Shown here piece by piece: positions 47,508 through 59,835 of a stretch of 64,000 nt of DNA. Location of the stretch: assembly GCF_018873765.1 (NCBI RefSeq), contig NC_057916.1, forward strand, positions 27,007,501-27,071,500, written 5' to 3'. Made by a program: the position numbers and the translations under genes. This stretch comes from Telopea speciosissima. Taxonomy: Eukaryota; Streptophyta; Magnoliopsida; Proteales; Proteaceae. The notes beneath the pieces were generated by a model. That model made no database searches. It was given only the letters and a program-made list of their open reading frames with translations, and was not told the origin of the DNA. Positions within the stretch are counted from its first letter, which is position 1; every line of letters starts with the position of its first letter.

Positions 47508-47774
47508 TCAATCAAAGGCATAAAGCCGTTCTCCGGAAATTGTCACCGATGACATCAACGTCAATTCATCCAAAGGCAGGAGATTGAGATCGAAAGGCAA
47601 CGGTCTGCGGAAGGAGGAAGAAGCAATATCACCATCGTCAATAACCGATGAAGAGGAGTCACAGTCGTTGTGGCAGTCGTCAGGGAGAATAGGCGGTGAG
47701 GGAGGGTGCCGATGGTGGTGTTGCGACCTTACAACATCAACTGGAGTAGGCATGGACGACAACAACTTAGGCAC
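47508..47774 (-). pseudogene. ERF repressor C-terminal fragment (EAR motif)
   Basis: The 88-codon open frame resembles the C-terminus of class II ERF transcription factors (ERF3/ERF4 group). It has a Ser/Asp-rich stretch DCDSSSSVIDD and an EAR-like motif LPFDLNLLPLDE (usual form DLNLPP). The AP2 DNA-binding domain is absent. After LDE the frame continues into an unrelated-looking tail; shifting one base gives a tail ending ALCL, suggesting a single-base indel. It lies just inside the right end of the Mutator-like element and is probably a captured fragment. Confidence 0.6.
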
Positions 47775-47962
47775 GTTGAAGGAGTGACGATGAAGATTAT
47801 AATTGAAAATGGATTAAATTTAGTGAATCTATTGCCTTTTTATGTTTTAGTGTAAAGGGTATTTTTATCAAAGGAATTTCTGAAGTTAACACCATCCAAA
47901 AATGGGTAATTGTTATATAGGCAAATGTCTGGAGGTGGCGCTAACAATTAAAATTATTAAGT

Positions 47963-48779
47963 AGGTTTAGTGTCTTCATCATTGACGTGTACAATATACC
48001 ATCGTCCAAGCCTGTAATAATGATGGTTGGCAAAAGATCGCAATCTGATCGAGTAGTACCGCATACACTATTGCAAGGGCCAATAAGAGTGTGTGTAGGA
48101 GTCTTTAACTGGATAAGATCTTTTAGTTCATTGGGTTTTGGGGTTGGGGGGGGGGGGGGGCCGGGTGTGAGCGGTATACAAGAGCGGTATACAAGAACAA
48201 CTACAATACCTTTCATTTTTCTCTCAATAGAGAGAATATTATTACATTATTATGTACTATTCTATATGCACCATTCCATGTATACCAATATCTGTGCAAT
48301 TGTGTGTACTTGTGTGCCATTCTATGGACCATAGAGTGCTTCCAATACTCATCTCTCATAAATCACCCTTTGTGTGGTTCAATCATTCTCTCTTTCTATT
48401 CCACCACGTCGCCACAACAAGACGAGAACTCTCGATAAACAAGACTACAAGAGAGAAAGATCACATCTTGCTTCCCGTCTTCTAAAAAAGATATCTCGAC
48501 CGATACCGAAACCATAGTCTATGAAAACAGATTGGTCATATTGAGTCAAATCAAATGGTTTATAATAGATTTGCCTTTAATTTGAACAATTCTTTTCATT
48601 TCTACCGAAAAAATGGACAATTCTTTCCATACAAATCAGACAAGACACCACCGATGCCGATATAGAAAAACCTAAACCTAATCAGATATCGTCTTTTAAT
48701 CATTATCATCCTCATCGCCACGGTCATATAGGTCTCTCTTCCTAACTTTAATGATGAGGAAACCCAACAGGAGGGACCT
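47963..48779. other. Spacer
   Basis: No gene supported. A 13-base G-run lies near 48147-48160, and a short repeat GAGCGGTATACAA occurs twice near 48169-48195. Confidence 0.5.
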
Positions 48780-48935
48780 GGCTCTCCTCCAGCCATGGCG
48801 TGAGTCCGAAGATTCACCCTAGCAAAATTAGGGGGTTTTTTATTATTTTAAGGGGGATCGTTTGTAAAATAACCCAAACACTCATGTTTTTGCTGAGCTG
48901 GATCCTCCTACTCCCACCACGGTTTGAGGAGAGCC
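48780..48935. mobile_element. MITE (156 bp), same family as 61002-61199
   Basis: The left arm GGCTCTCCTCCAGCCATGG and the right arm inverted GGCTCTCCTCAAACCGTGG match 15 of 19 bases and continue with GCGTGAG against TGGGAG. The left arm shares GGCTCTCCTCCAGCC with the MITE near 61 kb. No clear target duplication. Confidence 0.6.
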
Positions 48936-49855
48936 GAATACCAATAGGAGCACCCATAAATAAATAAAAAAACCCCAACAGGAGCGTCAATATATCAAAT
49001 ATATTATGGTTTGGGTCATGTCATGTATCTCTGTGTTACCCCTATGTCAAGCAATGCACCACACGTGTCTAGGTAACATTCTCTAAACTGGGCTCAAGCT
49101 CACAACCGTTCAGATGGAAGCTACTCCATATGGATCCCACAGAGTGAATTCCATCTAAGGAATCTAAAATCTAAACGACTGTGAGCCGTTGTCGTACATT
49201 CACTTACATGAACGTGATCCTGGTTCGTATTCTCTTCCCAATAAGGGGTTTTTTTTTATTTTTTTGGAGTAAGATTCCCTATAGATTTATAGGATTCTGA
49301 ACCTTACAGGTTTAATCAAAACCCTTTATTATAAAGTTGAGAGTTCTATGGTTTTAAGTTTTACTTTCATTGCATCAACTTAGAGATCTTGCCCAATAAA
49401 AAGTGTTCGGAGTTTAGAGTTACTCCCCCTGAGCTCTCTCTCCTCCTAAAGCCAGAAAAAAAAAAAAAAAATACATGACTCCCACGATGACTGAAAATCA
49501 TCCAAATCCACACCATGAGACAAGAAAACCCATTTCACAGGCTCAAGGAATTAGAAATTAAAAATGAAGAAAGGGGTTAAGATTCTAACATTTTCATTAA
49601 CAACCACTTTCATTGAAAGCAAATACACTAACAAAAGCAGCCATGAAACAACTGCAACACCCAACTAGTAGAACTTGCAATATCCACCCAAAAAAAAAGA
49701 AGAAAAAACTACTTTATTTAGAAGCTTCTCCAACAAAAGACTCCTAAGAAAAGCTTCACACCAGAGAGACGACACAACACAGTGAGAACATACATTTATA
49801 CATTATTTGGTTATAAAAACATCTTCTACTAAGTCATCCCTCTGCGATCCGACCC
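48936..49855. other. Spacer and metallothionein 3' UTR
   Basis: No further gene. The last 150-300 bases are probably metallothionein 3' UTR on the minus strand. Confidence 0.4.
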
Positions 49856-50332
49856 TCACTTGCAGGTGCAAGGATCGCAGGTGCAGTTGGCTCCGCACTT
49901 GCAGCCACCGTTCTCGGCCCCTACGCCCATCTCGGAAGTCTCGAAATACCTGTTCACAAGGATAGCAAGAACAATTAATTAACACATAATAATAGTAAAA
50001 ATAATTTCTTGATAGAAAATTGAAGGGAATTTTTCAATTTGGCGTGGGAAGTAGGGACTGGAACGATACATACGCTTTCTCAGGAGCGACCCCAACAATG
50101 ATGGTCTCTGTGCTTGTCCTCTCTCCAGAGATAGACAAATCTGGGTACATCTTGCACCTGCAGATCGATCACCGCAACAAACACACAAACAAACAAACTT
50201 AAATATCAATTTTTAAAAACCCCAAAATAGATTTCTGGGAAGATGAAAAGAGGAATTGATTTCATACCCTCCGCAGCCACTGCCGCACTTGCAGCCAGAA
50301 CCGCATCCACAGTTTCCTCCGCAGCAAGACAT
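49856..50332 (-). CDS. Type 2 metallothionein, 80 aa
   Basis: Exons in transcript order: 50332-50268, 50157-50074, 49949-49856. All are GT-AG and in phase. The Cys-rich N-terminal domain ([20 protein letters not shown]) has the CC, CxC and CxxC pattern of plant type 2 metallothioneins. The Cys-free spacer ([40 protein letters not shown]) is conserved in the class, and the C-terminal domain is [15 protein letters not shown]. These cytosolic proteins bind Cu and Zn through thiolates and are linked to metal balance and oxidative stress. The length is normal (77-81 aa in the class). The gene is isolated, with mobile DNA on both sides. Confidence 0.95.
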
Positions 50333-50470
50333 TTTCTTTTACAGAAGTAGAAGGAGAAAGACAGATTAAGAAGAAAGAGATTGAGATGGAGGAAATGGAT
50401 AACAATAAATAAAACTTTAGAAAACGCTTGAACCGACTCTGCTATGAATGGTTTGGGGAACTTGGACTCT

Positions 50471-50478
50471 TATTTAAA
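50471..50478 (-). promoter_or_regulatory. TATA-like box of the metallothionein gene
   Basis: TTTAAATA on the minus strand lies about 140 bp upstream of the start codon, a plausible TATA position for a leader of about 100 nt. Sequence match only. Confidence 0.4.
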
Positions 50479-50635
50479 GGGAGTTGGGGAGAGAGAAACC
50501 GATATTATCCACCATACACTTGTCAACATCTGAGGCGAACCATAAATTCATACGCATCCGTCCCAAAAAAGGTCCAAATGGCGACGTATTGTATTCGGAG
50601 AATGTGGCACAAACACCCTTGCCCGGCCAAGCAAG

Positions 50636-51353
50636 AAAGGGTGTCAAAGTGTAACCGAAATCGATTGTCAGAATCGAAATTCGATCGTTTACGATCGAAC
50701 CGAACTGCATTGTATAAAAACAACGTGATTTTGATTTTATAAGTTCTATTATCGGTTCGATTTGATTCAAAATCGATAAATCGTCGATTAATCGAATAGC
50801 AATCGGGTAGAAAAACGTTTCTTATTTGTTTAAGGATGAGGTTAAACATTCTAAAATATTAGGACTCGTTACTAGGATTTTTTTGAATTTCAATTTGAGT
50901 GTCAAATTTATAAAGGGATGAAAGGTTTTAGTACAAGCATGTCTGAGTGGGCTTTGTTAATGACTTGAGTGGGGTATGGATTAGTGATGTTCTTAGGTTG
51001 GTTTTCCTGGCGGTACTTTGCAGTTTTGAGTAATCATTTAAAATTATCATTGCAACTAGCATGTCTAAGTGAACTTTGCCTAAAATTAGATATGTATGAA
51101 ACAATATAATTTCTCTCACATAACAAGGTTATGAAAAATAAAATGAAATGATACAAAGGTGAAATCAGTATTACAAACCGCATGCAAACTGGAAAACGAA
51201 AACTGAATAGAAACCGCTAAAACCACATCGTACATAAAACGATTATGATTTTGGGTGATTCTTATCCGGTGCGATTTTGATTTCTACCTTGCAAAATGTG
51301 CACCGAACCAGAATCACAACGTATAATCAAAACCGCACCGTTTGACACCCATA
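50636..51353. mobile_element. hAT-type element (718 bp), upstream of the metallothionein gene
   Basis: The left end AAAGGGTGTCAAA and the right end inverted TATGGGTGTCAAA match 11 of 13 bases. The flanks CAAGCAAG (50628-50635) and CAAGCAAC (51354-51361) agree at 7 of 8. Both ends carry AACCG/CGATT motifs. No transposase is present. It ends about 300 bp upstream of the metallothionein start codon. Confidence 0.7.
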
Positions 51354-51361
51354 CAAGCAAC

Positions 51362-52869
51362 GATGTAAACGGATAGTCGAAACCGAATTCAATTCGTATC
51401 CATGGGTATCCGCATCCGAAGTCAGATAATTCAGAAAAAATCTCATTCGAATAGATGTCAATAAATATTGAAAAAATAAATAATTAATGATCATGAGAGT
51501 TCTTAAAGATTTGACAGGTTTTGAAAAAAATAAGAAAAAGAGTTAAAGACAATTGAGAGACATGGATTAAGAACGAATCATATTTACAAGGAGAAAGAAA
51601 ATCTAAATTACACAAATTAAAGATGTAAATGGATAGTTGAAAATCTGAATTCAATTCGCATTTGTATCCATTTACGGATATCCATATTTGGTTAAGAAAT
51701 ATTCAGATCCGATCACATCTGATCAGTATCCTATTTGTATTCAATCCATTTAGATCTCTAACCAACATCTAGGTTTTTAAAAACCCATAATTGGACACAG
51801 AACCTAAAAGTCGGTTAACCTTTTGGGATTGGTGTGTGGTTTGTGTGATTACACTTTCATCAAAAAATAATTGGACACAGAACTTCATCAATTCCAACTC
51901 TAATTGGATCGAAATCGATCTATACGAATACTAAGTAAATATTTCATATATCTTTAATTTTTTAGAGTTTTTATTTATTAAAAAACCTGGTACATTTTAC
52001 TATTCTACTTAAGTTTCTTTGATTTTCTATGTAAAACAATTTTCTCATTTAACACCTATTTTTTAGAGATTTTGATTAAAAAACCCTTGTGACTTTTACT
52101 GTTTTGGTTAAGTTTCGTTGATTTTTTTATTTAACAATACCCCTTAAGGTGTCAAATAATTGGAATTTTACTTTTTGTCTCTTTAGTATAACACACTTTA
52201 TTTGTTCAATTAAGACAAATCCCATCATTTCACTTGTGTATTAAAAAAATATACAGAGACAATGGCAGTTTTTGCTAATGATATAATAATAAATTAATTT
52301 TAAATTAATTTAAAAATTCATTTTTAACCTTGGTTTAAAGCACTCTTAAGAATAAGTCAAAGACAATCAAAAGAAAGTTACAAGTTCTAAACATGTGAGC
52401 TGTCCTTCACATAATCTTCTATTTAAATGACAGAAGAAAAGAAATAGTCAAAAACTAATGATCCAAGTGCATTTATGGTCAATCTAAACCCAAAGGAAGC
52501 AATTCTTATGCGAAAACTAAGGTTATAAACCTACCATTTCCGTCGATTAACCAAATAACAAAATAAAGTTTTTGCCTAGGGGATATGTCATTAATTTTGA
52601 CTCTAAAATTTAACATGTGACAAATCCAAAAACCTACATTATTGGTTCATATATGACAAGTTTAGAAGCTTCTGGAATTTGATTTTCTTTATTTTGTTTA
52701 CTTAATTAAATTTCTGACTTGAAAATGTATATATTTTATATTTGTATTTTTCTGATATATTATCTTTTTTGTGAGGAAAATCGAGATAATGAGAGTGACA
52801 CTGAAAGCATCCCTTAATTGAATAAAATAAAAAGATTCCATCCATTATTACTATTATTATTTTTTTATG
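51362..52869. other. AT-rich spacer with two related repeat stretches
   Basis: GATGTAAACGGATAGTCGAA (51363) and GATGTAAATGGATAGTTGAA (51624) head two similar stretches with GAATTCAATTCG, probably related repeat fragments. No gene is recognised. Confidence 0.5.
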
Positions 52870-54204
52870 AGAAAAAGAAAGTATATTAAGCAAAAGTGAA
52901 AGATACATTGTTCCTTGACTGGCCATATTTGGCCAGATTTAGCGCTATTGTTAAGCAAAAGTGATCCACTATAGATTTATAAGTAATGTTAGGACCAGAG
53001 TAGTTGATATGTAGCAAGTCTTTAATTAGGTGCCACGGCCAAGGGGAATGAGTTGGAGAGGGAAGAACATCAGTGACCATTTGATTAGAACACCATATTT
53101 CTTTAATCTCCAACCCAGATTCAAAAGCTTTAGTAAGTCCTGCCTTGATACTGTAAAGGTCAATCTCCATAGGTAAAGAAACATTAGTGAAACCTGTAGT
53201 TAAAGCTATAATTCTGCCATTTAACAAAAAGATATTCAACCAGCCCGCACGACTTAATCCTGGGTCCTGGAAACCTGCACAGAACAAAATAGGATGCTTG
53301 AGAATAGGTATAAAAGGGTAACAGACAATAGCTTATTGTGCAATGGTAGCCTGGGTTACACAGTGGGAAGAAATAGGGGAGGGGGAGGACAAAGAAGGGA
53401 GAGGTGAAAGCTGGAGTTCCCTAATCCAGTGTTCCACCTGTTTAAGAACCCATAAAGCATTTGGATGTGAACCCTTCATAAAAACATTGTTTCTTGCAGT
53501 CCAAATATAATAACAAGTAATTATAAACACCGAAAAAAATCAAGATCTGGACTTTTTATTTAAAACAGTAGAGAATAGACTAGAGCACAAATCAATGAAA
53601 GAAGCGAAAGAGAGGAATTCAGTCCTTAGTCCCAACGGGCCAGCCGCCTAAATATGTTTGACTCAATCACAAGATAGGAAAAGGTGCCAAACGGATTCAG
53701 CACAATTTCCACAAAAACCATAGGTAGGGTCGATCTGGATCGAGTTGGAAATAGTTGCCTTGACGGGGAGACCTGCATTTAGCAAACGCCAGAAAAAGGA
53801 TTTAAATTTGGAAAGAATTTTTAGCTTCCAAAAAAAATTCCACCAATCGGGCAATAAATTCAAAGAAAAAAGTGACTTAGTTGACACAGATCTGGCTGCG
53901 ATTTTGGTTTTAAACCTCCCATTTTTGGATGGGGTGAAAACCCAAAAATCATCAGAACTATTAAAAGTAACAATAATTAATTGGGATGAGATTGAGGTGG
54001 GGAATTTAGATAAAACATGAGTATGAAACTCCGAATTTGTAGAAATGACCTCAGCAATAGATCTCCCTTTTTCATGGGTGATTGGGGAAGCAAAAGAAGA
54101 ATAAAGTAAACTTAAAGGCTGAGATGTTAGCCATCGATCAGTCCAGAAAAAAGTGGATGAACCATTTCCCACTCTCTTCAAAACCAGTGTTTCCAGGGGA
54201 GGAA
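52870..54204 (-). mobile_element. L1-type LINE, 3' part, split by Copia
   Basis: Minus-strand pieces read in LINE order. KRVGNGSSTFFWTDRWLT is followed by a zinc-binding RT-associated domain (FFWRLLNAGLPVK...CGNCAESVWHLFLSCD), then IITCYYIWTARNNVFMKG, then an RNase H-like region (about 53290-52890) and an A-rich end near 52870. The 5' continuation lies beyond the Copia element at 60059-60255. Confidence 0.8.
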
Positions 54205-54209
54205 TAATT

Positions 54210-54427
54210 TGTAAGGGTATTTATGTAATATCACTTCATATGTTCTAATATAATCCTACTTGTGTTTTTGCCCAGGCTGTGAGGGCCAATCTAGTAATTA
54301 GCCCATCTGACCTAAACCCTAGTTTTCCTATATATACTAGCTGGAGGCAGCAGTCTGGGTATTCCAAACTAGATACTCAGGGTGTAATGCTTTAAGCAAC
54401 CTTGTGCTTAAAACCCTAACCCTAACA
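54210..54427 (+). repeat. Copia 5' LTR
   Basis: It starts TGTAAGGG and ends CCCTAACCCTAACA. A TATA box (CTATATATAC) lies at 54328-54337. It differs from the 3' LTR by four substitutions. Confidence 0.95.
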
Positions 54428-55119
54428 ATCTTAAAGCATTATTATTTTTCGTTTCTCTGCAATCAAGATCGGCTTTGAATTTTTGAATTCACGTTCGACT
54501 TCGGTGATTTTTCTCCAATCGATTTTGGTGTGATTGATTGTTTTTGAGATCAAGGCTTCGGTGATTTTTTTTTTCTCTCCAATCAACTGCGACTTTTGAA
54601 GCCATCTGCAGGTTTTTAATCAAGTTTTCTTGATTATTTTAAACCAAAAGAAGTTGTCACGATCGTGCGACAGAAGTCTACAGAAATTGTGCTGGCCGAG
54701 AGCTTTTTGTATTTTGTCCGTAAGCTTCAACCAAAGCTTCCTTTGAATCTCAATACTTTGATTTGATTGTTTATTGAAAAAAATAAGAGAGGAAGAACTC
54801 AAAGCAATCAATGTTTTGATTTGATTGCCATTATAAAATATAAAAGGCAACCATAGTACGTTGGCAGAAAGGTTTGGTGTTTGAAAAAAAAAAAAAAAAG
54901 ATACTTTTGATTTGATTTATCAAATCTTATTGGGTTCGGCCAATATCTACCAGCAGCCAGTACTAACGTGTACGTTACGAGTGTTGACGCCGCTGCACTG
55001 CCATCATCTTTTCCTCCGCCGCTTAAATCCAGGGTCCTTCATATTAGGTGTGATTGTTCCTTAAAGCATTTATTTTTATTTGAATTTTTTACTTGGGCAT
55101 GTAAACAAATCACATAACA

Positions 55120-56034
55120 ATGGACAAACATGCTGTTCCAATTGAGATGATCAAATTGGAAAGTTTTAGTGGCTCTGAGTTCAGTTCTTGGAAAAGGAAG
55201 ACTCAGTTTGGATTGAAGTACCTCAATATTTTTTACACTGTAGTAAATACTTTTTCTGATTGTACGGACCTAACTGAAGCCCAATGGATAAGTGATGAGG
55301 ATTTTTGCAAAGACTACCTATTGAACTGCCTGTCAGAGAGGCTGGCAAAGACCTATAGTAAATATGAGTCTGCAAAAGAGATTTGGGAAAACCTAGAAAC
55401 CCAATTCAAAAAGGAGGAGGACCTATCAAAAACTCACTTGGTTGACAAATTTATGGACTTCAAGTTTCAAGAAGATAAGGAGATACTTCCACAAGTAACA
55501 GACTTTGAGAACTTGAGAACAAAATTGAACCAAGAAAACATCCCCGTTGTTGATGCATTCTTAGTGGGTGCAATTATCTTTAAGTTACCCTCTACCTGGC
55601 ATTCCTTTAAAACTGAGATGCACAGAAAGAAAACACAAGTGGGGCTGGATGATCTCAAATGGTTCATTAGAATCGAAGATGAGAACAGAGCCAGGAATAA
55701 CTTGGAGATGGTGAAACAACAACAGGCATCTGCCAATTTGGTTTCACAACACAAGAAATATCCTAGGCAGTCCAAGCCACCTAAGAAAGAACCCCAACAG
55801 TTGGAGGCTTAAAAGACTAATTTTAAAAAGAGGGGCAAGTGCCGCAACTGTGGAAAGTGGGGTCACTATGCATCTGAGTGTAGGGGTCCTAAGAAAGGGA
55901 ACACTGACACACCACAGAAGGAAGTTCACATGCTGGTGGACAAGACTGAGCCTACTAACTTTGTTGCCATGATTGGCAAGGGTAAGGGGTTTGCCAGTAC
56001 ATCTTCAGATTGGTAGTTAGACTCTGGAGCGACT
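55120..56034 (+). pseudogene. Copia gag and protease start, with two stops
   Basis: The gag frame starts MDKHAVPIEMIKLESFSG and is open to TAA at 55810-55812. The same frame continues through a CCHC zinc knuckle (CRNCGKWGHYASEC, 55840-55881). TAG at 56014-56016 comes two codons before the protease active site DSGAT (56020-56034). Both stops look like simple substitutions in one long frame. Confidence 0.9.
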
Positions 56035-56115
56035 TGTTATGTTTGCAATAGCAAGGACCTGCTCACTGATGTTGTTCAAGTAGCAGAGACTGTCACTGTT
56101 GCAAATGGAGACGTC

Positions 56116-57747
56116 GTGGAAGTGGCTCAACAAGGGACAACGAACCTGATTCTATCATCAGGTAAAATATTAACTTTGAAAAATGTTAAAATCTTTCCTG
56201 ATTTTGAAAAAAATTTAATTTCCATTGAAATTTTGCTTGATGCTGGCATGTCTATTATTTTTAGTAGTGGTAGAGTAACATTGTCTGTTAACTCCTTTTA
56301 TTTTGGATGTGCTTATAATTTGAATGGTATGTTTAGGTTGAGTTTAGCTAATGAAACAATAAATCAGGTTAACCATAATTCACTTGATCCCAAAATACTA
56401 CATTGTAGGTTAGGACATGTGAACTATAGGAAAATGCTCAAACTAGCTAAAACTCATAATTTACCATTAGACACTTCAATTAGATTTAACAGATGTGAAG
56501 TGTGTGCTCAAACCAAAATAACTAGAAAACCGTTCAGACCGATTTCTAGGAGCACTCAACTTCTTGAACTTATACATTCTGACATTTGTGACTTTAAAAG
56601 CTACACAACTAGAGGAGGTCGAAAGTATTTGATAACATTTATAGATGATTTTTCTAGATATTGTCATTTATACCTGTTAAAATCTAAAGATGAAGCTTTT
56701 GAAAAATTTAAAATTTTCAAGAATAGGGTAGAAAATCAGTTGAACTTGAAAATTAAAAGATTTAGAAGTGATAGGGGAAGAGAATACAAATTGACAGAGT
56801 TCAAGGAATTCTGTGCCTCTGCAGGCATAATCCTTGAAACTACTGCTTACTCACCTCAATCAAATGGCATAGCTGAAAGAAAGAATAGGACGTTAACAGA
56901 GATGTTAAACTCCATGTTATTGATAGCTGGCATGCCCTCTTGCTATTGGGAAGAAGCAGTGTTGACTGCAAATCACATTCTAAATAGACTACCACATTCA
57001 AAACTGACTTCTACACCTTATGAACTATGGCATAATCATCCCTGTAGATATGACACTCTTAAGGTTTGGGGCTGTGTAGTTTATGTTAGGATACAAGACC
57101 CTAGGAGACCTAAGGTGGGAACTAGAACAAACACTTGTGTATATCTAGGTTGTGTAGAAGACAGTGCTGCAGACCGATTTTTGGATCTATCAACCAATGT
57201 GGTGATAGAATCTAGGGATGCTATATTCTTTGAGGATAAATTCCTTAGAGATAAATGCCCGACCTTGCCTGGTTTGACTGAAGTGGTTACAGAATCACCT
57301 TTGGAATCTGAACCAATTGTTTCTGACACTACTCCCACAATGCTCCTTGAATCAGAATCTAGAAGAGTATCTACTAGAGATCGAGTACCCAAGAATTTTG
57401 ATGAGGATTTTGTGACCTACCATTTAGAGGCTGATTCATCCACCTATAAGGAAGCGATGAGATCTAGGGACTCACTGTTATGGAAAGAAGCCATTGATGA
57501 GGAAATGAGCTCTTTAATGCAGAATGAGACCTGGCACCTTGTTGATCTGCCTAGAGGGGCCAAGACAATAGGGTGTAAGTGGGTACTGAAGAAGAAACTT
57601 AATCCGGATGGGTCTATAGCCAGGTATAAAGCACGATTAATAGCTAAGGGCTATAAACAGGTGAGAGGGATAGATTATTTTGACATCTACTCCCCCGGTC
57701 TGCCATTTGGCAACAATAAAGATTCTTCTTGCCATAGCATCTATTGA
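56116..57747 (+). pseudogene. Copia integrase and RT start
   Basis: This is in the same frame as gag. It has the integrase HHCC zinc region (LHCRLGHVNYRKM...CEVCAQTK), catalytic-core segments (HSDICDF; RSDRGREY; YSPQSNGIAERKNRT), then the start of RT (KWVLKKKLNPDG; RYKARLIAKGY). It is broken by a frameshift near 57690, just after the DYFDIYSP stretch. Confidence 0.9.
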
Positions 57748-58930
57748 GCACTATGTTGTGCAGCAAATGGATGTAAAAATGGCTTTCCTTAATGGAGACC
57801 TAACAGAAGAAATCTACATGAACCAACCTGAAGGGTTTGTCATGGAAGGTTCTGAAAAAAGAGTTTGTAAATTAAACAAATCTCTCTATGGTCTTAAACA
57901 AACACCTAAATTGTGGCATGAGAAGTTTGACAAGACAGTAAAGAGCCTTGGTTTTCAAACCAGCAACTCAGATAAGTGCTTTTATTTTTTGTCTGAGTTA
58001 AACAAGGTCGCGATTATTTGCTTGTATGTAGACGACATGTTGATTCTAGGTTCTGATCTCTCTGTAGTGAGTGACATTAAAGAAACCTTGTCTAAAGAAT
58101 TCGACATGAAAGATCTTGGTGTGGTAGACACCATTCTTGGAATGAGAGTAAGCTTCAGTGAGCAAGGGATCACCCTTAATTAGACTCATTAAATTGAGAA
58201 GCTACTTTCTAGTTGGGGATACAGTGATTGTAAATCAATTGAGACACCCTATGACTATAACAAACGGTTGAAACCTAACACATGTGACACCGTGAATCAG
58301 TTAGATTATTCTAAACTGATTGGTAGTCTCATGTATGCAATGAGTTGCACTAGGCCAGACATAGCCTTTACGGTAGGCATGCTGAGTCGTTTCACTAGTA
58401 ATCCTGGAAAAGAGCATTAGGATGCCCTATCGAGGCTGATGAGATACCTTAAGGGTACTCAAAGTTATGCTTTATATTATACTGGACATCCTCCAACTTT
58501 GGAAGGATATTTTGATGCATCTTGGTGCTCAGATTTGGGAGATAACAGATCCACCAGTGGTTATGTATTTACACTAGGAGGAGCAGCTGTAGCATGAAAA
58601 TCCAAAAGACAGACTAGTATTGCTCTATCATCTATGGAATCGAAACTTTATGCTCTAGCTTTTGCGGGAGATGAAGCAGAGTGGATAAAGGATCTGATCA
58701 TGGATATTCCATTGAGGAGTTTTAAGTTAAAATTTATATCTATATTCTGTGATAATCAAGCAACAAAGACCATTGTGAATAACTCACTCTTTAATGGTAA
58801 GAGGAGACACATCAGGCTGAAACAGGCCATGCTGAATTATAGAACAGAACAAGGGATTATCACTTTGATTGATGTGAGATCGAAGGATAATACGGCAGAT
58901 GCCCTTACAAAGGGATTGAACAAAAATTGA
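57680..58930 (+). pseudogene. Copia RT and RNase H, broken
   Basis: RT resumes in a new frame with MDVKMAFLNGDL and the catalytic box YVDDMLI. Stops at 58181, 58190, 58418 and 58595 follow (the last, TGA, where Copia proteins have Trp), with GYVFTLGG and the RNase H end DNTADALTKGL. The final stop is TGA 58928-58930. Confidence 0.9.
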
Positions 58931-59835
58931 ACATTCAAAACTACAGGGGAGATGGGGTTAAAGACCATTTAGTCAGGTCTTAACCTAACCCAATATTAGT
59001 TTGAATTATTCGAATCTCATCTAGCCTTGGTAAGCATTCGGGATAGTTTACATGTTTCAGATAACTTAGTTAGGTTACTAAGTATGGGGGTTTGTGAAAC
59101 CATTCCAAACTTGATGGTGTAGCAAATTTTCATGTGAAGTCTCCTTACTTTGTTATTCCACAAAGGAATATGAAAAATGTCTGATATGTTTCAATGATAT
59201 TGTGCTAGTCTTTATGTCATTCCAAATTTGATGACATGTCTTTCATAGTATGGTGTACCATTCCAAATTTGATGATACAACATAAATCTATGACTGATAT
59301 GACGAACACAGTATTCCAAATGAAAACATGGTATGGTCCTTATGATAGAGACTATATAGGATCGAGTTCTTGTAAAGAAACTTGATGATGATGCTTATTG
59401 TTTTTTGATTTACCTTCAGTTATATATGAAATGTACTAAGTTCTTATTGTTGAACTAGATACTATTGTGCAAATGATTGAATTCATAATATCTTATGAAA
59501 TTCATATTTGACAAATTACAGAGAATGGCGAAGATGGAGGAGAATGGTTGAATCTGGATCTCGATGAGGATGACTTACTTGATGAGTAAAGTCACATGGA
59601 TTGCAAGGACTTTTCCTTTTGATTATTTCTTTTGGTTTAGCCACTTGCATGTGGAACTTCGGATTTATTGTTGGGTTTAATTTTGATCTAAAACCCTAGT
59701 TTTATTTCTTGAAGTTTACTTATTTCTTATTTGATTTATTGGATTATTGATATTCAATTTATATTGATTCAATTACTGATTGAACAATGGTTCCTATACA
59801 TGTGTAATAGATATATGTAGAACATATGAGGAGAT

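Larger units (their letters stand above)
45806..47953. mobile_element. Mutator-like element (about 2.1 kb) with captured gene fragment
   Basis: The left end (AATTATCAACGCCACC...TTTGTCTA) and the right end read inverted (AATTGTTAGCGCCACC...TTTGCCTA) match over about 35 bp. Weaker similarity follows, including the AAGGGYAWTTTT type. The flanks TTATTAAAG (45797-45805) and TTATTAAGT (47954-47962) agree at 7 of 9 bases, a decayed 9-bp duplication. Inside are an ERF gene fragment, a LINE tail and a hAT element, so it is an old, Pack-MULE-like element with later insertions. Confidence 0.55.

Noticed and set aside
55744-55929. Minus-strand frame inside Copia gag
   Set aside because: It is a shadow of the gag-pol coding strand.
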